DNA of 63,203 bases. It comes from a virus. The stretch covers positions 1 to 63,203 of IMG/VR virus record IMGVR_UViG_3300005563_000005; one strand, 5' to 3'. The notes under the pieces were generated by a model. The model did no database searches. It had not been told where the DNA came from and saw only the letters and a program-made list of their open reading frames with translations. The translations under genes were made by a program, and so were the position numbers. Within the stretch, counting starts at the first letter, position 1, and each line of letters begins with the position of its first letter. Positions 25,633 through 32,077 of this stretch are shown here, in pieces.

Positions 25633-26217
25633 ATGCGCGATAGCCACTACCAAATCGAACTGACAGACCGCCGAACAGTTAACCATCTGATCGAAGCGCA
25701 TTACTTGCGCCGATGGCCTGGAGTCGTGGTTGCGATTCTGAGTCTGTTAGATGATGACGTACCGATCGGCTGCGTCGTGTTCGCGCTACCGCCGCGAGAG
25801 ACGAACAAACGCTACGGTGTCAACTGTGCTTGGGAACTAGCAAGGCTGTTCATCGCTGACGGCACGCCGAAGAACACGGAGACATGGTTTGTCGCGCGCG
25901 CGCTGCGATGGGTACGGAAGAACAGGCCGGACGTCAACCTGATTGTCTCGTACGCCGATCCTGCCGCCGGTCACGACGGCACGATCTACCGCGCTGGTAA
26001 CTGGATAGCCGATGGTATGACTGACCAGGAGCGACGCACGCCGCGATTCGACTATGCCGACGAGAATACAGGCAAGCTGTATTCACGTCGGTCTCATGTT
26101 CCGGACGAAACGTCGATAGTACGAGTGCCTCGCGTGTCGAAGTTCCGGTTTATCTACTGGATGAACCGCAGTCACGAAAAACTGAGACAGAAATCAATTG
26201 ACGAAAAAAGTCAATAA
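25633..26217 (+). CDS. Mom-like DNA adenine modification protein (GNAT fold)
   Basis: 194 residues. The signature of the Mom family is present: WELARLFIADGTPKNTETWF (residues 67-86), then SYADPAAGHDGTIYRAGNW (106-124), preceded by an HYLRRWPG segment and G-C-V-V-F-A-L-P-P. In phage Mu, Mom converts adenine to N6-methylcarbamoyl adenine and protects DNA from restriction. The same reaction here is an inference from family membership. ATG at 25633 without a strong ribosome binding site, 27 bases after the upstream gene, as in the tightly controlled Mu gene. The AT-rich, Lys/Ser-rich tail ends just before the non-coding region. Confidence 0.85.
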   Translation: MRDSHYQIELTDRRTVNHLIEAHYLRRWPGVVVAILSLLDDDVPIGCVVFALPPRETNKRYGVNCAWELARLFIADGTPKNTETWFVARALRWVRKNRPDVNLIVSYADPAAGHDGTIYRAGNWIADGMTDQERRTPRFDYADENTGKLYSRRSHVPDETSIVRVPRVSKFRFIYWMNRSHEKLRQKSIDEKSQ

Positions 26218-26332
26218 TAAAAAATCGTGATTCAAAATTTGCTGTCGGTGTAGCGCGAGTCAATGAGACAATGGCGTGTCCAACCCCCGGACAATTCGCC
26301 GTCGCAATCGCCTCTGCGCGTCGCGTGCGCGG

Positions 26333-26346
26333 TCTTTACGTAAAGA
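26333..26346. repeat. 14-base perfect palindrome
   Basis: TCTTTACGTAAAGA in the non-coding region; the core TTTACG...CGTAAA recurs in the hairpin at 31095-31116. Possible operator. Confidence 0.5.
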
Positions 26347-26419
26347 GATGCGACCTCGCGACGTGGTCATAGGCTGCTATCCTGCCTCTGGTATCGATAA
26401 CCAACATTATCGTGACTAG

Positions 26420-26453
26420 GTCAGTCGTCCGACACGAGGTCGTCCTGACTGAC
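26420..26453. repeat. Inverted repeat with 7-base arms
   Basis: GTCAGTC at 26420-26426 and GACTGAC at 26447-26453, with a smaller GAC/GTC pair between. Could form a cruciform or bind a dimer. Confidence 0.45.
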
Positions 26454-26669
26454 GTAAGCTACGCTATATCAACGCGTTGCGCGTAATTGCGTGCTGTCGT
26501 CCGCACTATCGCTGCGTGGCTTGCACCTGCGACGTCACTCATGTCATTCATACGAGACGCTGTAACGTACACACAACACAGCTAGTCAGGCATGGCGCGC
26601 CTTGCCGTTCGCAATGACTGCGGACGGATTAGCGACTGTATCGTATACAAGACATCGTAACGCATAGAC

Positions 26670-26713
26670 GACAGGTCGGATGGACAGGTTGCTAGATCGA
26701 CAGGTCGACAGGT
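26670..26713 (+). repeat. Four iteron-like GACAGGT direct repeats
   Basis: GACAGGT starts at 26670, 26683, 26699 and 26707, three of them followed by C. Spacing is irregular (13, 16 and 8 bases). Candidate binding sites for an initiator or ParB-type protein. Confidence 0.5.
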
Positions 26714-26745
26714 CTCGCTAGTGGTCTGTCGTCTGTCAGGCTATC

Positions 26746-26763
26746 GACAGCCTATCGGCTGTC
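26746..26763 (+). repeat. Perfect short hairpin in non-coding region
   Basis: GACAGCC, loop TATC, GGCTGTC. The same arms begin the larger hairpin at 28311-28356. Confidence 0.5.
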
Positions 26764-26855
26764 TCTGCCTTGCCATCCGAACAGACTATCAACGTAAACC
26801 ACTGATACATAGCTACTTATTCGTCGTCCGTCTACCTTCGCCTTTTGTTCCCTTT

Positions 26856-26884
26856 TTGTCAAGTCCTCTGCACGTATTTATATC
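26856..26884 (+). promoter_or_regulatory. Promoter candidate upstream of DUF932 gene
   Basis: TTGTCA (26856-26861), 17 bases, TATATC (26879-26884). Confidence 0.4.
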
Positions 26885-26948
26885 TATCCTGTTATGTTCC
26901 TAGTAGCGATATCATCAGGTTTATTTCATGCGCTGTACGTCAAGATAG

Positions 26949-26957
26949 TGATATGAT
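26949..26957 (+). promoter_or_regulatory. Extended -10 promoter for DUF932 gene
   Basis: TG-A-TATGAT at 26949-26957, an extended -10 about 75 bases before the ATG at 27032; no clear -35. Confidence 0.4.
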
Positions 26958-27031
26958 CGTACTGACCGCACGACACACCGCACGACGTCGTCGGATCAAT
27001 CCACTAGAAAGGGATTAAACGGATAAACGCT

Positions 27032-28111
27032 ATGGCACACAACATTAACACCTACATCGGACGTCAAGCCGCATGGCACGCGCTCGGAACAGTGACAGGG
27101 AAGTACATGACCTGGAGCGAGATTCTCGCTCATGGCGGACTCGACTTCGACGTATTCAAGTCGCAGCTTCACGACGGACGCGGAAAACCTGTCAACGCAT
27201 GGGGAACATTCCGTTGGAATCAGTCAGACAAAGCTGTCCGCGACGCGTCCAAAGCTGTATTCCTTGGCGTCGTCGGACAGGACTACAAGGTTCTCAATCA
27301 TGCTTCTGGGTTCGAACTGATTGACGCAATGATGGCAGACAACGCACCGAACGGCGCACACTACGAGACCGCTGGCGTACTCGGTGAAGGTGAAGTCGTT
27401 TGGGGTCTAGCTGATCTCGGTCTGTCCGTTCGCGTGGGAGATGACAAGTCGTCCGCGTATCTTCTGTTCTGCACGTCTCACGACGGATCGTACAGCTATC
27501 AGTTGCGCGGCTGTATGGAACGAGTCGTCTGTAACAATACGCTGGATATCGCGTTGTCTGAAAAGACTAAGAACGTCTTCCGAATCCGCCACACGAAGAA
27601 CGCAGCAACGAAGGTAGCGGACGCACACCGCGCGCTGGAATCCGTCGCTGGAGACGTCAAGACCGTGGAACAGAAGCTACAGTTTCTCGCGGGACGCAAG
27701 GTTACCCGCGAGTCATTCTCAAAGCTCATGGACAAGCTGTTCCCGTTGAAAGCGAAGGACGACGGCGCGCCGGCTGAGAGTTCAACGCGTCGCGATAACG
27801 TTCTGGCGGAGATCCTCAGTCTGTACGAGGCAAATGACGGTAACGCGTTTCCAGAGCAACGCGGGACAGCGTATAACCTTCTGAACTCGGTTACCGCGTA
27901 CACGGATCATTGCCGAACGTCCAAAGGCGATATGCGCGCGCAGTCCGCGTTATTCGGATCTGGTAAGCAGTTGAAGGATTCCGCGTTGAATCTCATCCTC
28001 GCGGAAGCGGAGGATATGCCGCCAATGAACCCGCGACAGTTCGGAACGGCCGTAAACGTCGATTGGGATACGCTCGGACTCGCGATCCCGACCGCGTCTA
28101 CAGTTGCGTAA
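27032..28111 (+). CDS. DUF932 phage/plasmid protein
   Basis: 359 residues following the DUF932 (phage/plasmid-like TIGR03299) pattern: MAHNINTYIGRQAAWHALGT at the start, FLGVVGQDYKVLNHASGFEL, YLLFCTSHDGSYSYQLRGCM and RVVCNNTLDIAL. This family is frequent on phages and plasmids, and its biochemical function is not established. Highly expressed members are common, which fits the two promoters and long upstream region. It heads the second part of the early block. Confidence 0.85.
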   Translation: MAHNINTYIGRQAAWHALGTVTGKYMTWSEILAHGGLDFDVFKSQLHDGRGKPVNAWGTFRWNQSDKAVRDASKAVFLGVVGQDYKVLNHASGFELIDAMMADNAPNGAHYETAGVLGEGEVVWGLADLGLSVRVGDDKSSAYLLFCTSHDGSYSYQLRGCMERVVCNNTLDIALSEKTKNVFRIRHTKNAATKVADAHRALESVAGDVKTVEQKLQFLAGRKVTRESFSKLMDKLFPLKAKDDGAPAESSTRRDNVLAEILSLYEANDGNAFPEQRGTAYNLLNSVTAYTDHCRTSKGDMRAQSALFGSGKQLKDSALNLILAEAEDMPPMNPRQFGTAVNVDWDTLGLAIPTASTVA

Positions 28112-28123
28112 AGGATAACGACC

Positions 28124-28291
28124 ATGAAAACCATTTACATTCTCACCAATACGCGAGAACGTCAGACCGTAACATCGTTTAGCGTTCGTCAGTCCGACGC
28201 GCTGCGAATTAAGAACGAGATTAACGCGGGTCTCGCATCGTCAGGCGCCGATATGTTCGCGACGCTTGAACTCCCCGACGCGATTATGTAG
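28124..28291 (+). CDS. Small protein, 55 residues
   Basis: The ATG at 28124 has AAGGA eight bases upstream and follows the DUF932 stop by 12 bases. Product starts MKTIYILTNTRERQTVTSFS. A mixed alpha/beta small protein of a type common in phage early regions. Family unknown. Confidence 0.6.
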   Translation: MKTIYILTNTRERQTVTSFSVRQSDALRIKNEINAGLASSGADMFATLELPDAIM

Positions 28292-28310
28292 CGTTCCTGC
28301 CTTGCCGCCA

Positions 28311-28356
28311 GACAGCCGAAACGAACCCTTACGGACCTCGCGACGTTTCGGCTGTC
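28311..28356 (+). promoter_or_regulatory. Perfect 13-bp inverted repeat between small early genes
   Basis: GACAGCCGAAACG (28311-28323) and CGTTTCGGCTGTC (28344-28356) with a 20-base loop. No T run follows and the next gene has its ribosome binding site only five bases later, so an attenuator, RNA processing site or protein operator is more likely than a terminator. Shares arms with the hairpin at 26746-26763. Confidence 0.6.
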
Positions 28357-28370
28357 CGCGAAAGGTAGGA

Positions 28371-28619
28371 ATGAACGAACCAATGCCCACCGCTATGAAG
28401 ACAACAATGTACGGTACAAGCTATTTCGTCAGCCGATTCCATGCGATTCAGTATTACCGCAAACAGAACGAGACCGCGCGCGACGTTGACCGCAAACTGT
28501 CAGAAGGTCTGATCCATATCGGATTGCCGCCGACGCGCGACGGTCAACGCGTCGTTCTGATTGATGACTATACGCGTTACGCGATTGTTGAAGAAACGAA
28601 GGAGGTAACGACCAAATGA
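28371..28619 (+). CDS. Conserved-type small phage protein, 82 residues
   Basis: The ATG at 28371 has AAAGG close upstream; in-frame ATGs at 28395 and 28407 are alternatives. The body (MYGTSYFVSRFHAIQYYRKQ, then EGLIHIGLPP) follows a pattern I associate with small conserved phage proteins of unknown role. Its stop overlaps the next ATG (ATGA). Confidence 0.6.
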   Translation: MNEPMPTAMKTTMYGTSYFVSRFHAIQYYRKQNETARDVDRKLSEGLIHIGLPPTRDGQRVVLIDDYTRYAIVEETKEVTTK

Positions 28620-29005
28620 ACCGATACGTAATTACCGACGCTGCAACGCGATACACGCGGATCAGCAAACGTGAGGCGCGCCAGATGTTCGAATCAGATC
28701 AGCCGTTCTACATCATTGCGCATAAAATGCGTCCTGGTTTCCCATTCTCGGTCGGGATGATGATCGACCCAAAGCACGTAAAGACCGAACGGAGTCTCAC
28801 GCCTACATATCCGACGGTTGAAAGTCTATTCGATGCGACAGTGACGAGCTTCTGCTGGTACAACGCGAACTGTCACGAGACCGGCACGTACGCTGCGTTC
28901 TACCGTATGGAAGAACGGAAGGACGCACGCTATCGATCAGCGGTACTTCCGCGACTAGCTAACGCAGAACAGACAGCGCAATATAACCCTGACGACCATG
29001 TCTAA
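28616..29005 (+). CDS. Conserved-type early protein, 129 residues
   Basis: Overlaps its neighbours on both sides (ATGA upstream, eight bases with the recombinase gene downstream), so the four genes from here form one translational unit. Shows ISKREARQMFESDQPFYI and HKMRPGFPFSVGMMI segments plus an aromatic C-terminal half. Function unknown. Confidence 0.6.
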   Translation: MNRYVITDAATRYTRISKREARQMFESDQPFYIIAHKMRPGFPFSVGMMIDPKHVKTERSLTPTYPTVESLFDATVTSFCWYNANCHETGTYAAFYRMEERKDARYRSAVLPRLANAEQTAQYNPDDHV

Positions 29006-29654
29006 CGAACTGATCCCGACCGCGACCTGTCCGCCGGACCTCATGACCGGCGGACAGGATCTTTTCGCGCGCGTCGTATCCGCAGCGTTTTCTAGCCTGT
29101 CCGATAACTCTCGTAGAGTCTACACGAGTCGTCTGTCAGCGTTTCGCGCGTCTCCGTTCGGAGGTCGACTAGACCGCGAATCCGTCGCAGCGTACGTCCG
29201 TTCATTGTCGACCTCTGGCGCATCATCTCAAGTCATAAATCAGACGATTAGCGCGATTAAGCGCTTCGCGTACGAGGCGTCAGAACTCGGATGGATAGAT
29301 GAGCGGTCGTCCGCTGCGATCAGCCGCATAAAGACAAAGCGCACAAAGGGAATAAGGACAGGTAGATGGCTGACTGTCGACCAAGTCCGCGCACTAATCG
29401 CGAGTATCGACAGGTCGACGCCTATCGGCCGTCGCGACGCGGCACTAATGGCACTACTGATCGGTTGCGGTCTGAGACGTTTTGAAGCAGTGGACCTCGT
29501 GACCGCACAATTCGAAGCTAGTACAGCGGACAGACCGGCACTATTGCGGAACATCGCAGGGAAAGGGAACAGGACCAGGACGGTCGCGGTTCCACGTTGG
29601 GCGGAAAAACTAATCTCAGATTGGATAGGAGAAAAGGAAAATGATCGTACTTAA
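28998..29654 (+). CDS. Tyrosine recombinase, N-terminal fragment of a split enzyme
   Basis: 218 residues containing the SAM-like core-binding domain (about 20-105) and the first half of the catalytic domain. Arg160 in GCGLRRFEAVDL is the first catalytic arginine; Lys189 in AGKGNRTRTVAVP is the beta-hairpin lysine. The chain ends right after WAEKLISDWIGEKEN. The HxxR, second His and tyrosine are missing here but are present at 29874-30158, in the same reading phase 219 bases further on. With that fragment the total is 312 residues, the normal length of an integrase. Palindrome copy at 29113. Confidence 0.85.
   Translation: MSNELIPTATCPPDLMTGGQDLFARVVSAAFSSLSDNSRRVYTSRLSAFRASPFGGRLDRESVAAYVRSLSTSGASSQVINQTISAIKRFAYEASELGWIDERSSAAISRIKTKRTKGIRTGRWLTVDQVRALIASIDRSTPIGRRDAALMALLIGCGLRRFEAVDLVTAQFEASTADRPALLRNIAGKGNRTRTVAVPRWAEKLISDWIGEKENDRT
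29113..29123. repeat. Dispersed palindrome GTAG-N3-CTAC, copy 5
   Basis: GTAGAGTCTAC, inside the recombinase N-terminal gene. Confidence 0.75.
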
Positions 29655-29889
29655 CATGGATTGGAAGCAAACAAAAGTAGGTTGCTATTGGACGTCAGGA
29701 GACTATACGATTTCTACGTTCTATGAAGTATGCGGCGGAAAGGTAACACGTTCCGGTTACCGACTTTTCTATCGGCGTGTCGCGCTAGATGACTTCTCTT
29801 ACCTCGAATACGCACAAGCCGCAGCGCATGACCACCAGGAAGAACAAAACAGGCAGAAACGAGGTCGCGCACAATGCGTCAAGGTCTGA
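29641..29889 (+). CDS. Small phage protein inserted within the tyrosine recombinase gene
   Basis: 82 residues. Its ATG overlaps the end of the N-terminal recombinase fragment by 14 bases, with its own AGGAAA ribosome binding site, and its end overlaps the C-terminal fragment by 16 bases. The product (WTSGDYTISTFYEVCGGK, GYRLFYRRVALDDFSYLEYA, then a charged tail) resembles small conserved phage proteins of unknown function. It is in a different phase from both halves. It appears to be a mobile cargo ORF that split the recombinase. Confidence 0.7.
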   Translation: MIVLNMDWKQTKVGCYWTSGDYTISTFYEVCGGKVTRSGYRLFYRRVALDDFSYLEYAQAAAHDHQEEQNRQKRGRAQCVKV

Positions 29890-30158
29890 TCCTTCGTTCC
29901 GTCCGTGCTGACCGCACAATTACCGACTCTCTGTCTCCGTCCGCAGTGCGTAAGATCGTCCGTCGCTACGGCGCACTAATCGGTATTCCAGACCTCAACC
30001 CGCACGACCTACGGCGGACGTACGCGAAGTTATCCCGCACTGGCGGCGCGCCAATCGAAGTCGTTCAGAAGTCGCTAGGTCACTCGTCCGTCCGCACAAC
30101 AGAGCTTTACCTTCAGACCGGAGAAGAGTGTAACGCAGGAGACTATATACAGCTATGA
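29874..30158 (+). CDS. Tyrosine recombinase, C-terminal catalytic fragment
   Basis: 94 residues with the rest of the active site: His44 and Arg47 in NPHDLRRTYAKLS, His70 in KSLGHSSVRTT, and nucleophile Tyr79 in TTELYLQT. GAGG lies nine to ten bases before the ATG. The N-terminal segment (GLILRSVRADRTITDSLSPS) is the strand that normally follows directly after the end of the N-terminal fragment. So the enzyme is cut in a surface loop, and the halves could work together if both are made and associate. Confidence 0.8.
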   Translation: MRQGLILRSVRADRTITDSLSPSAVRKIVRRYGALIGIPDLNPHDLRRTYAKLSRTGGAPIEVVQKSLGHSSVRTTELYLQTGEECNAGDYIQL

Positions 30159-30307
30159 GACCTACAATCGACCCGTATGACCGCACAAAGCACAAAGTCG
30201 ACGTCCTTCCGCCGGCCGCGCATTCATGGCAGTTCCGCGCCTGGATCGCACTAAGCGCGACCGCGTCGCGATTCTTTGACTGGTTCTTTGGCGTTCGGAC
30301 AAGCTGA
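30155..30307 (+). CDS. Small protein, 50 residues, coupled to the recombinase
   Basis: The ATG overlaps the recombinase stop (ATGA). Product begins MRPTIDPYDRTKHKVDVLPP and ends in an aromatic segment (FFDWFFGVRTS). It overlaps the 3' end of the opposite-strand gene by 57 bases. Plausible from the coupling; family unknown. Confidence 0.45.
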   Translation: MRPTIDPYDRTKHKVDVLPPAAHSWQFRAWIALSATASRFFDWFFGVRTS

Positions 30308-30928
30308 CCGAGCGGCGCGAATCAGCTTCGCATTGATCGTTCCTAGTCCGCCACGAGCGAGACTGGACGTCTCACCGCAGCAATCGCACAAATACGTCCA
30401 GTCTCCGGTATCTGTCCGACCGAGAATAAGCAACGTGCGGCCTTTCCTAGTCACAAAATGACCAGTCCAGTCCTTATCGGTTTTCTTCGCGCGACGCTTG
30501 CAGCCGCAGCTATAAGGCGGACAACGGTATGCGCTCGCGTATGGCACTAGGACGTCCTCACGACCGCACACACAGCGACATTTGACGTCCTGCCATGTCC
30601 AGCGACCGTAACGGTTAAAGAACCCTGGACCGATGATTGTCAGAAGCGAATTCCGAAGTGGTTCTCCAGGATGAAAGAAGAACGATTCCTGAGACATTTC
30701 GTGCTCGTACGCGTCGCGATGATACCGCCGCATGTAGCGTCGGCCGCGTGGCGACATACGGTTCGCTTCCATTTCTTCGTCTGTATACCCGTTCGGATGC
30801 CGGACAGGTTCGGTCTGGTTATTCTGTATGGTAGTTGATCGTTTTTTGAATCGTTCGACTAGTTCTTCGTCGATCTGATAGTCAGCTTCACTGAAATCGA
30901 GTTCACCGGGTAGGAGATGTTCATTCAT
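30251..30928 (-). CDS. Opposite-strand protein with two CxC/CxCG zinc knuckles, possible DNA-binding regulator
   Basis: 225 residues from the ATG at 30928. Two similar units, NRYGRWTWQDVKCRCVCGRE ... SCGCKRR and RTDTGDWTYLCDCCGETSSL, match the zinc-binding DNA-recognition module often found before HNH or AP2 domains in homing endonucleases. No HNH is present, so a regulator is more likely. It is the only minus-strand gene within the early block. A TACGAT box seven bases before the ATG suggests a leaderless transcript. Confidence 0.6.
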   Translation of the reverse strand: MNEHLLPGELDFSEADYQIDEELVERFKKRSTTIQNNQTEPVRHPNGYTDEEMEANRMSPRGRRYMRRYHRDAYEHEMSQESFFFHPGEPLRNSLLTIIGPGFFNRYGRWTWQDVKCRCVCGREDVLVPYASAYRCPPYSCGCKRRAKKTDKDWTGHFVTRKGRTLLILGRTDTGDWTYLCDCCGETSSLARGGLGTINAKLIRAARSACPNAKEPVKESRRGRA

Positions 30929-30935
30929 GGAATAG

Positions 30936-30941
30936 ATCGTA
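30936..30941 (-). promoter_or_regulatory. Extended -10 box for the opposite-strand zinc protein
   Basis: Minus-strand TG-A-TACGAT, ending seven bases before the ATG at 30928, placing the transcript start at or next to the start codon. No clear -35. Confidence 0.35.
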
Positions 30942-31094
30942 TCACGAAAAACTATCACTCTCCATGTACGCTAAAGCTATAGATTGAGGGTAGGCGAATG
31001 AAAGTAGAAAGTAGCGAGTCGGTTCGCTTGGTCGTTCAGTCTCTCTACTTAGCATAAATGCTTGGTGTTTGTTTTTTCTTCTCTTATACTACAG

Positions 31095-31116
31095 TTTACG
31101 CGCGCGTTCGCGTAAA
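31095..31116. promoter_or_regulatory. Hairpin/operator upstream of membrane protein gene
   Basis: TTTACGCG, loop CGCGTT, CGCGTAAA. Lies in the 245-base gap 30929-31173 between divergent genes, which otherwise holds AT-rich stretches and no ORF I support. Possible operator for the divergent pair. Confidence 0.45.
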
Positions 31117-31160
31117 TGAAGGGTGGTTGTTTTTCGACCGCACAATAGAACGTTAGAAAG

Positions 31161-31171
31161 GTAGAGTCTAC
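31161..31171. repeat. Dispersed palindrome GTAG-N3-CTAC, copy 6, over a ribosome binding site
   Basis: GTAGAGTCTAC lies between the AAAGG ribosome binding site and the ATG at 31174. It is the only copy outside coding sequence and is the best candidate for a true regulatory site. Confidence 0.8.
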
Positions 31172-31173
31172 AG

Positions 31174-31545
31174 ATGGACGAACAGAAGAAACCGAATAAG
31201 CTAGACGAATGGATAGATCGAAATTTCTGGATGCTGATCCTGATGCTGGTTCTATTCACGCTTTGCATGGCGCGCACCGATCTGTTAACGTCGCGTGTTG
31301 GTTCACTCGAACGATTCCTACAGATCTCACAGACCGGCGACGTCGTCTCGAAAACAGAACAGTCAAAGCCGAAGTTCCCGGAAGCCGACGCGTGGATCCA
31401 AGGGCACTATAGGTGCGAACCGGATACAGCTACGTCGGCGGACCTCGTCGAACAGCGCAGTTGTCCAGACGGTGGATCGCTCGTCGTGCAAACAGATTGT
31501 GTCAACGGACGGTTTGTAAACCATACAGCCTGCCGGCCAAAGTAA
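31174..31545 (+). CDS. Single-span membrane protein with extracytoplasmic cysteines
   Basis: 123 residues. The charged N-terminus (MDEQKKPNKLDEWIDRNF) is followed by one transmembrane helix (about residues 18-33, WMLILMLVLFTLCMA) and a periplasmic part with four cysteines (CEPD, CPDG, DCVNG, ACRPK). Orientation N-in, C-out is expected. AAAGG overlaps a dispersed palindrome just upstream. Candidates: superinfection-exclusion or envelope protein expressed with the XRE/ParB genes. Function not known. Confidence 0.6.
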   Translation: MDEQKKPNKLDEWIDRNFWMLILMLVLFTLCMARTDLLTSRVGSLERFLQISQTGDVVSKTEQSKPKFPEADAWIQGHYRCEPDTATSADLVEQRSCPDGGSLVVQTDCVNGRFVNHTACRPK

Positions 31546-31561
31546 AACGCGCTCGAACGTC

Positions 31562-31591
31562 TTGACAAGCACAATTCGAATCCGTTATGCT
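31562..31591 (+). promoter_or_regulatory. Strong promoter for the XRE-like/ParB genes
   Basis: TTGACA (31562-31567), 18 bases, TATGCT (31586-31591). The ATG at 31604 is only 12 bases after the -10, so the mRNA leader is about five bases or none. Confidence 0.6.
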
Positions 31592-31603
31592 ATTCTGCGA
31601 TGT

Positions 31604-32077
31604 ATGGCAATAAAGAGACAGCGTAAGCCAGACGGTACGGTCACGGCACAAATCGACCTCCCGCCGATTAACCCGATCGTGCCGCGACGCGCGCCTGGAG
31701 TCATGGGACGGCGTCCGTACGCGTTCGGAGACCTGAACTATCAAGTCCTCGCGCCGGCCGTCGGAGTCTCGCCTACGCATCTCGGAAGAATCCTGAACGG
31801 GATTAACCGCCCGTCCATGACCGTCGCGTCCAAACTCGCCGCGATGTTCGGCTGGACGCTTGATCAGGTCAACCAGATTTACGAACGAAAGAATTCTGCG
31901 AACTCTACGAATTCGACTACCGCCACGTCGACCGCCACGACAACGAATCCGAACACGAAATCAGCGAAAGGATCAGATAACCGCAATGCCACGAGTAGAA
32001 ACCGTGCTACAAACACAAAACGAAACGCCAATCCCGTTCCCGCCGCCGCCGGAACCGGTCGCGGTTCCCGCCGGTAA
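31604..32077 (+). CDS. XRE-like helix-turn-helix DNA-binding protein
   Basis: 157 residues from ATG 31604. Residues about 42-90 form a helix-turn-helix of repressor type (LNYQVLAPAVGVSPTHLGRI, then LNGINRPSMTVASKLAAMFG). The C-terminal 60 residues are low-complexity Asn/Thr/Ser/Arg. The last 92 bases overlap the ParB gene in another frame. Nearly leaderless transcript from a strong promoter, as is usual for repressor genes. The best candidate for the lysogeny or copy-control repressor and for the protein that reads the dispersed palindrome; both are inference. Confidence 0.7.
   Translation: MAIKRQRKPDGTVTAQIDLPPINPIVPRRAPGVMGRRPYAFGDLNYQVLAPAVGVSPTHLGRILNGINRPSMTVASKLAAMFGWTLDQVNQIYERKNSANSTNSTTATSTATTTNPNTKSAKGSDNRNATSRNRATNTKRNANPVPAAAGTGRGSRR

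Larger units (their letters stand above)
26218..27031. other. 814-base palindrome- and repeat-rich non-coding region; candidate replication origin
   Basis: No credible gene. Contents in order: palindrome TCTTTACGTAAAGA (26333-26346); inverted repeat GTCAGTC/GACTGAC (26420-26453); CAACGCGTTG near 26470; a near-palindrome around GGCGCGCC near 26595; four GACAGGT direct repeats (26670-26713); hairpin GACAGCC-TATC-GGCTGTC (26746-26763); an AT-richer stretch from about 26780; two promoters before the DUF932 gene. Direct repeats beside an AT-rich stretch resemble an iteron-type origin or partition site. The function is inferred. Confidence 0.5.

Noticed and set aside
26721-26903. 60-codon frame in the non-coding region
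   Set aside because: GTG start without ribosome binding site; composition unlike its neighbours; overlaps the hairpin region.
29641-29889. Group I intron or intein as the insert in the recombinase
   Set aside because: The 219-base insert carries a gene with its own ribosome binding site and overlaps both halves; I see no intron core or intein motifs. RNA data would settle it.
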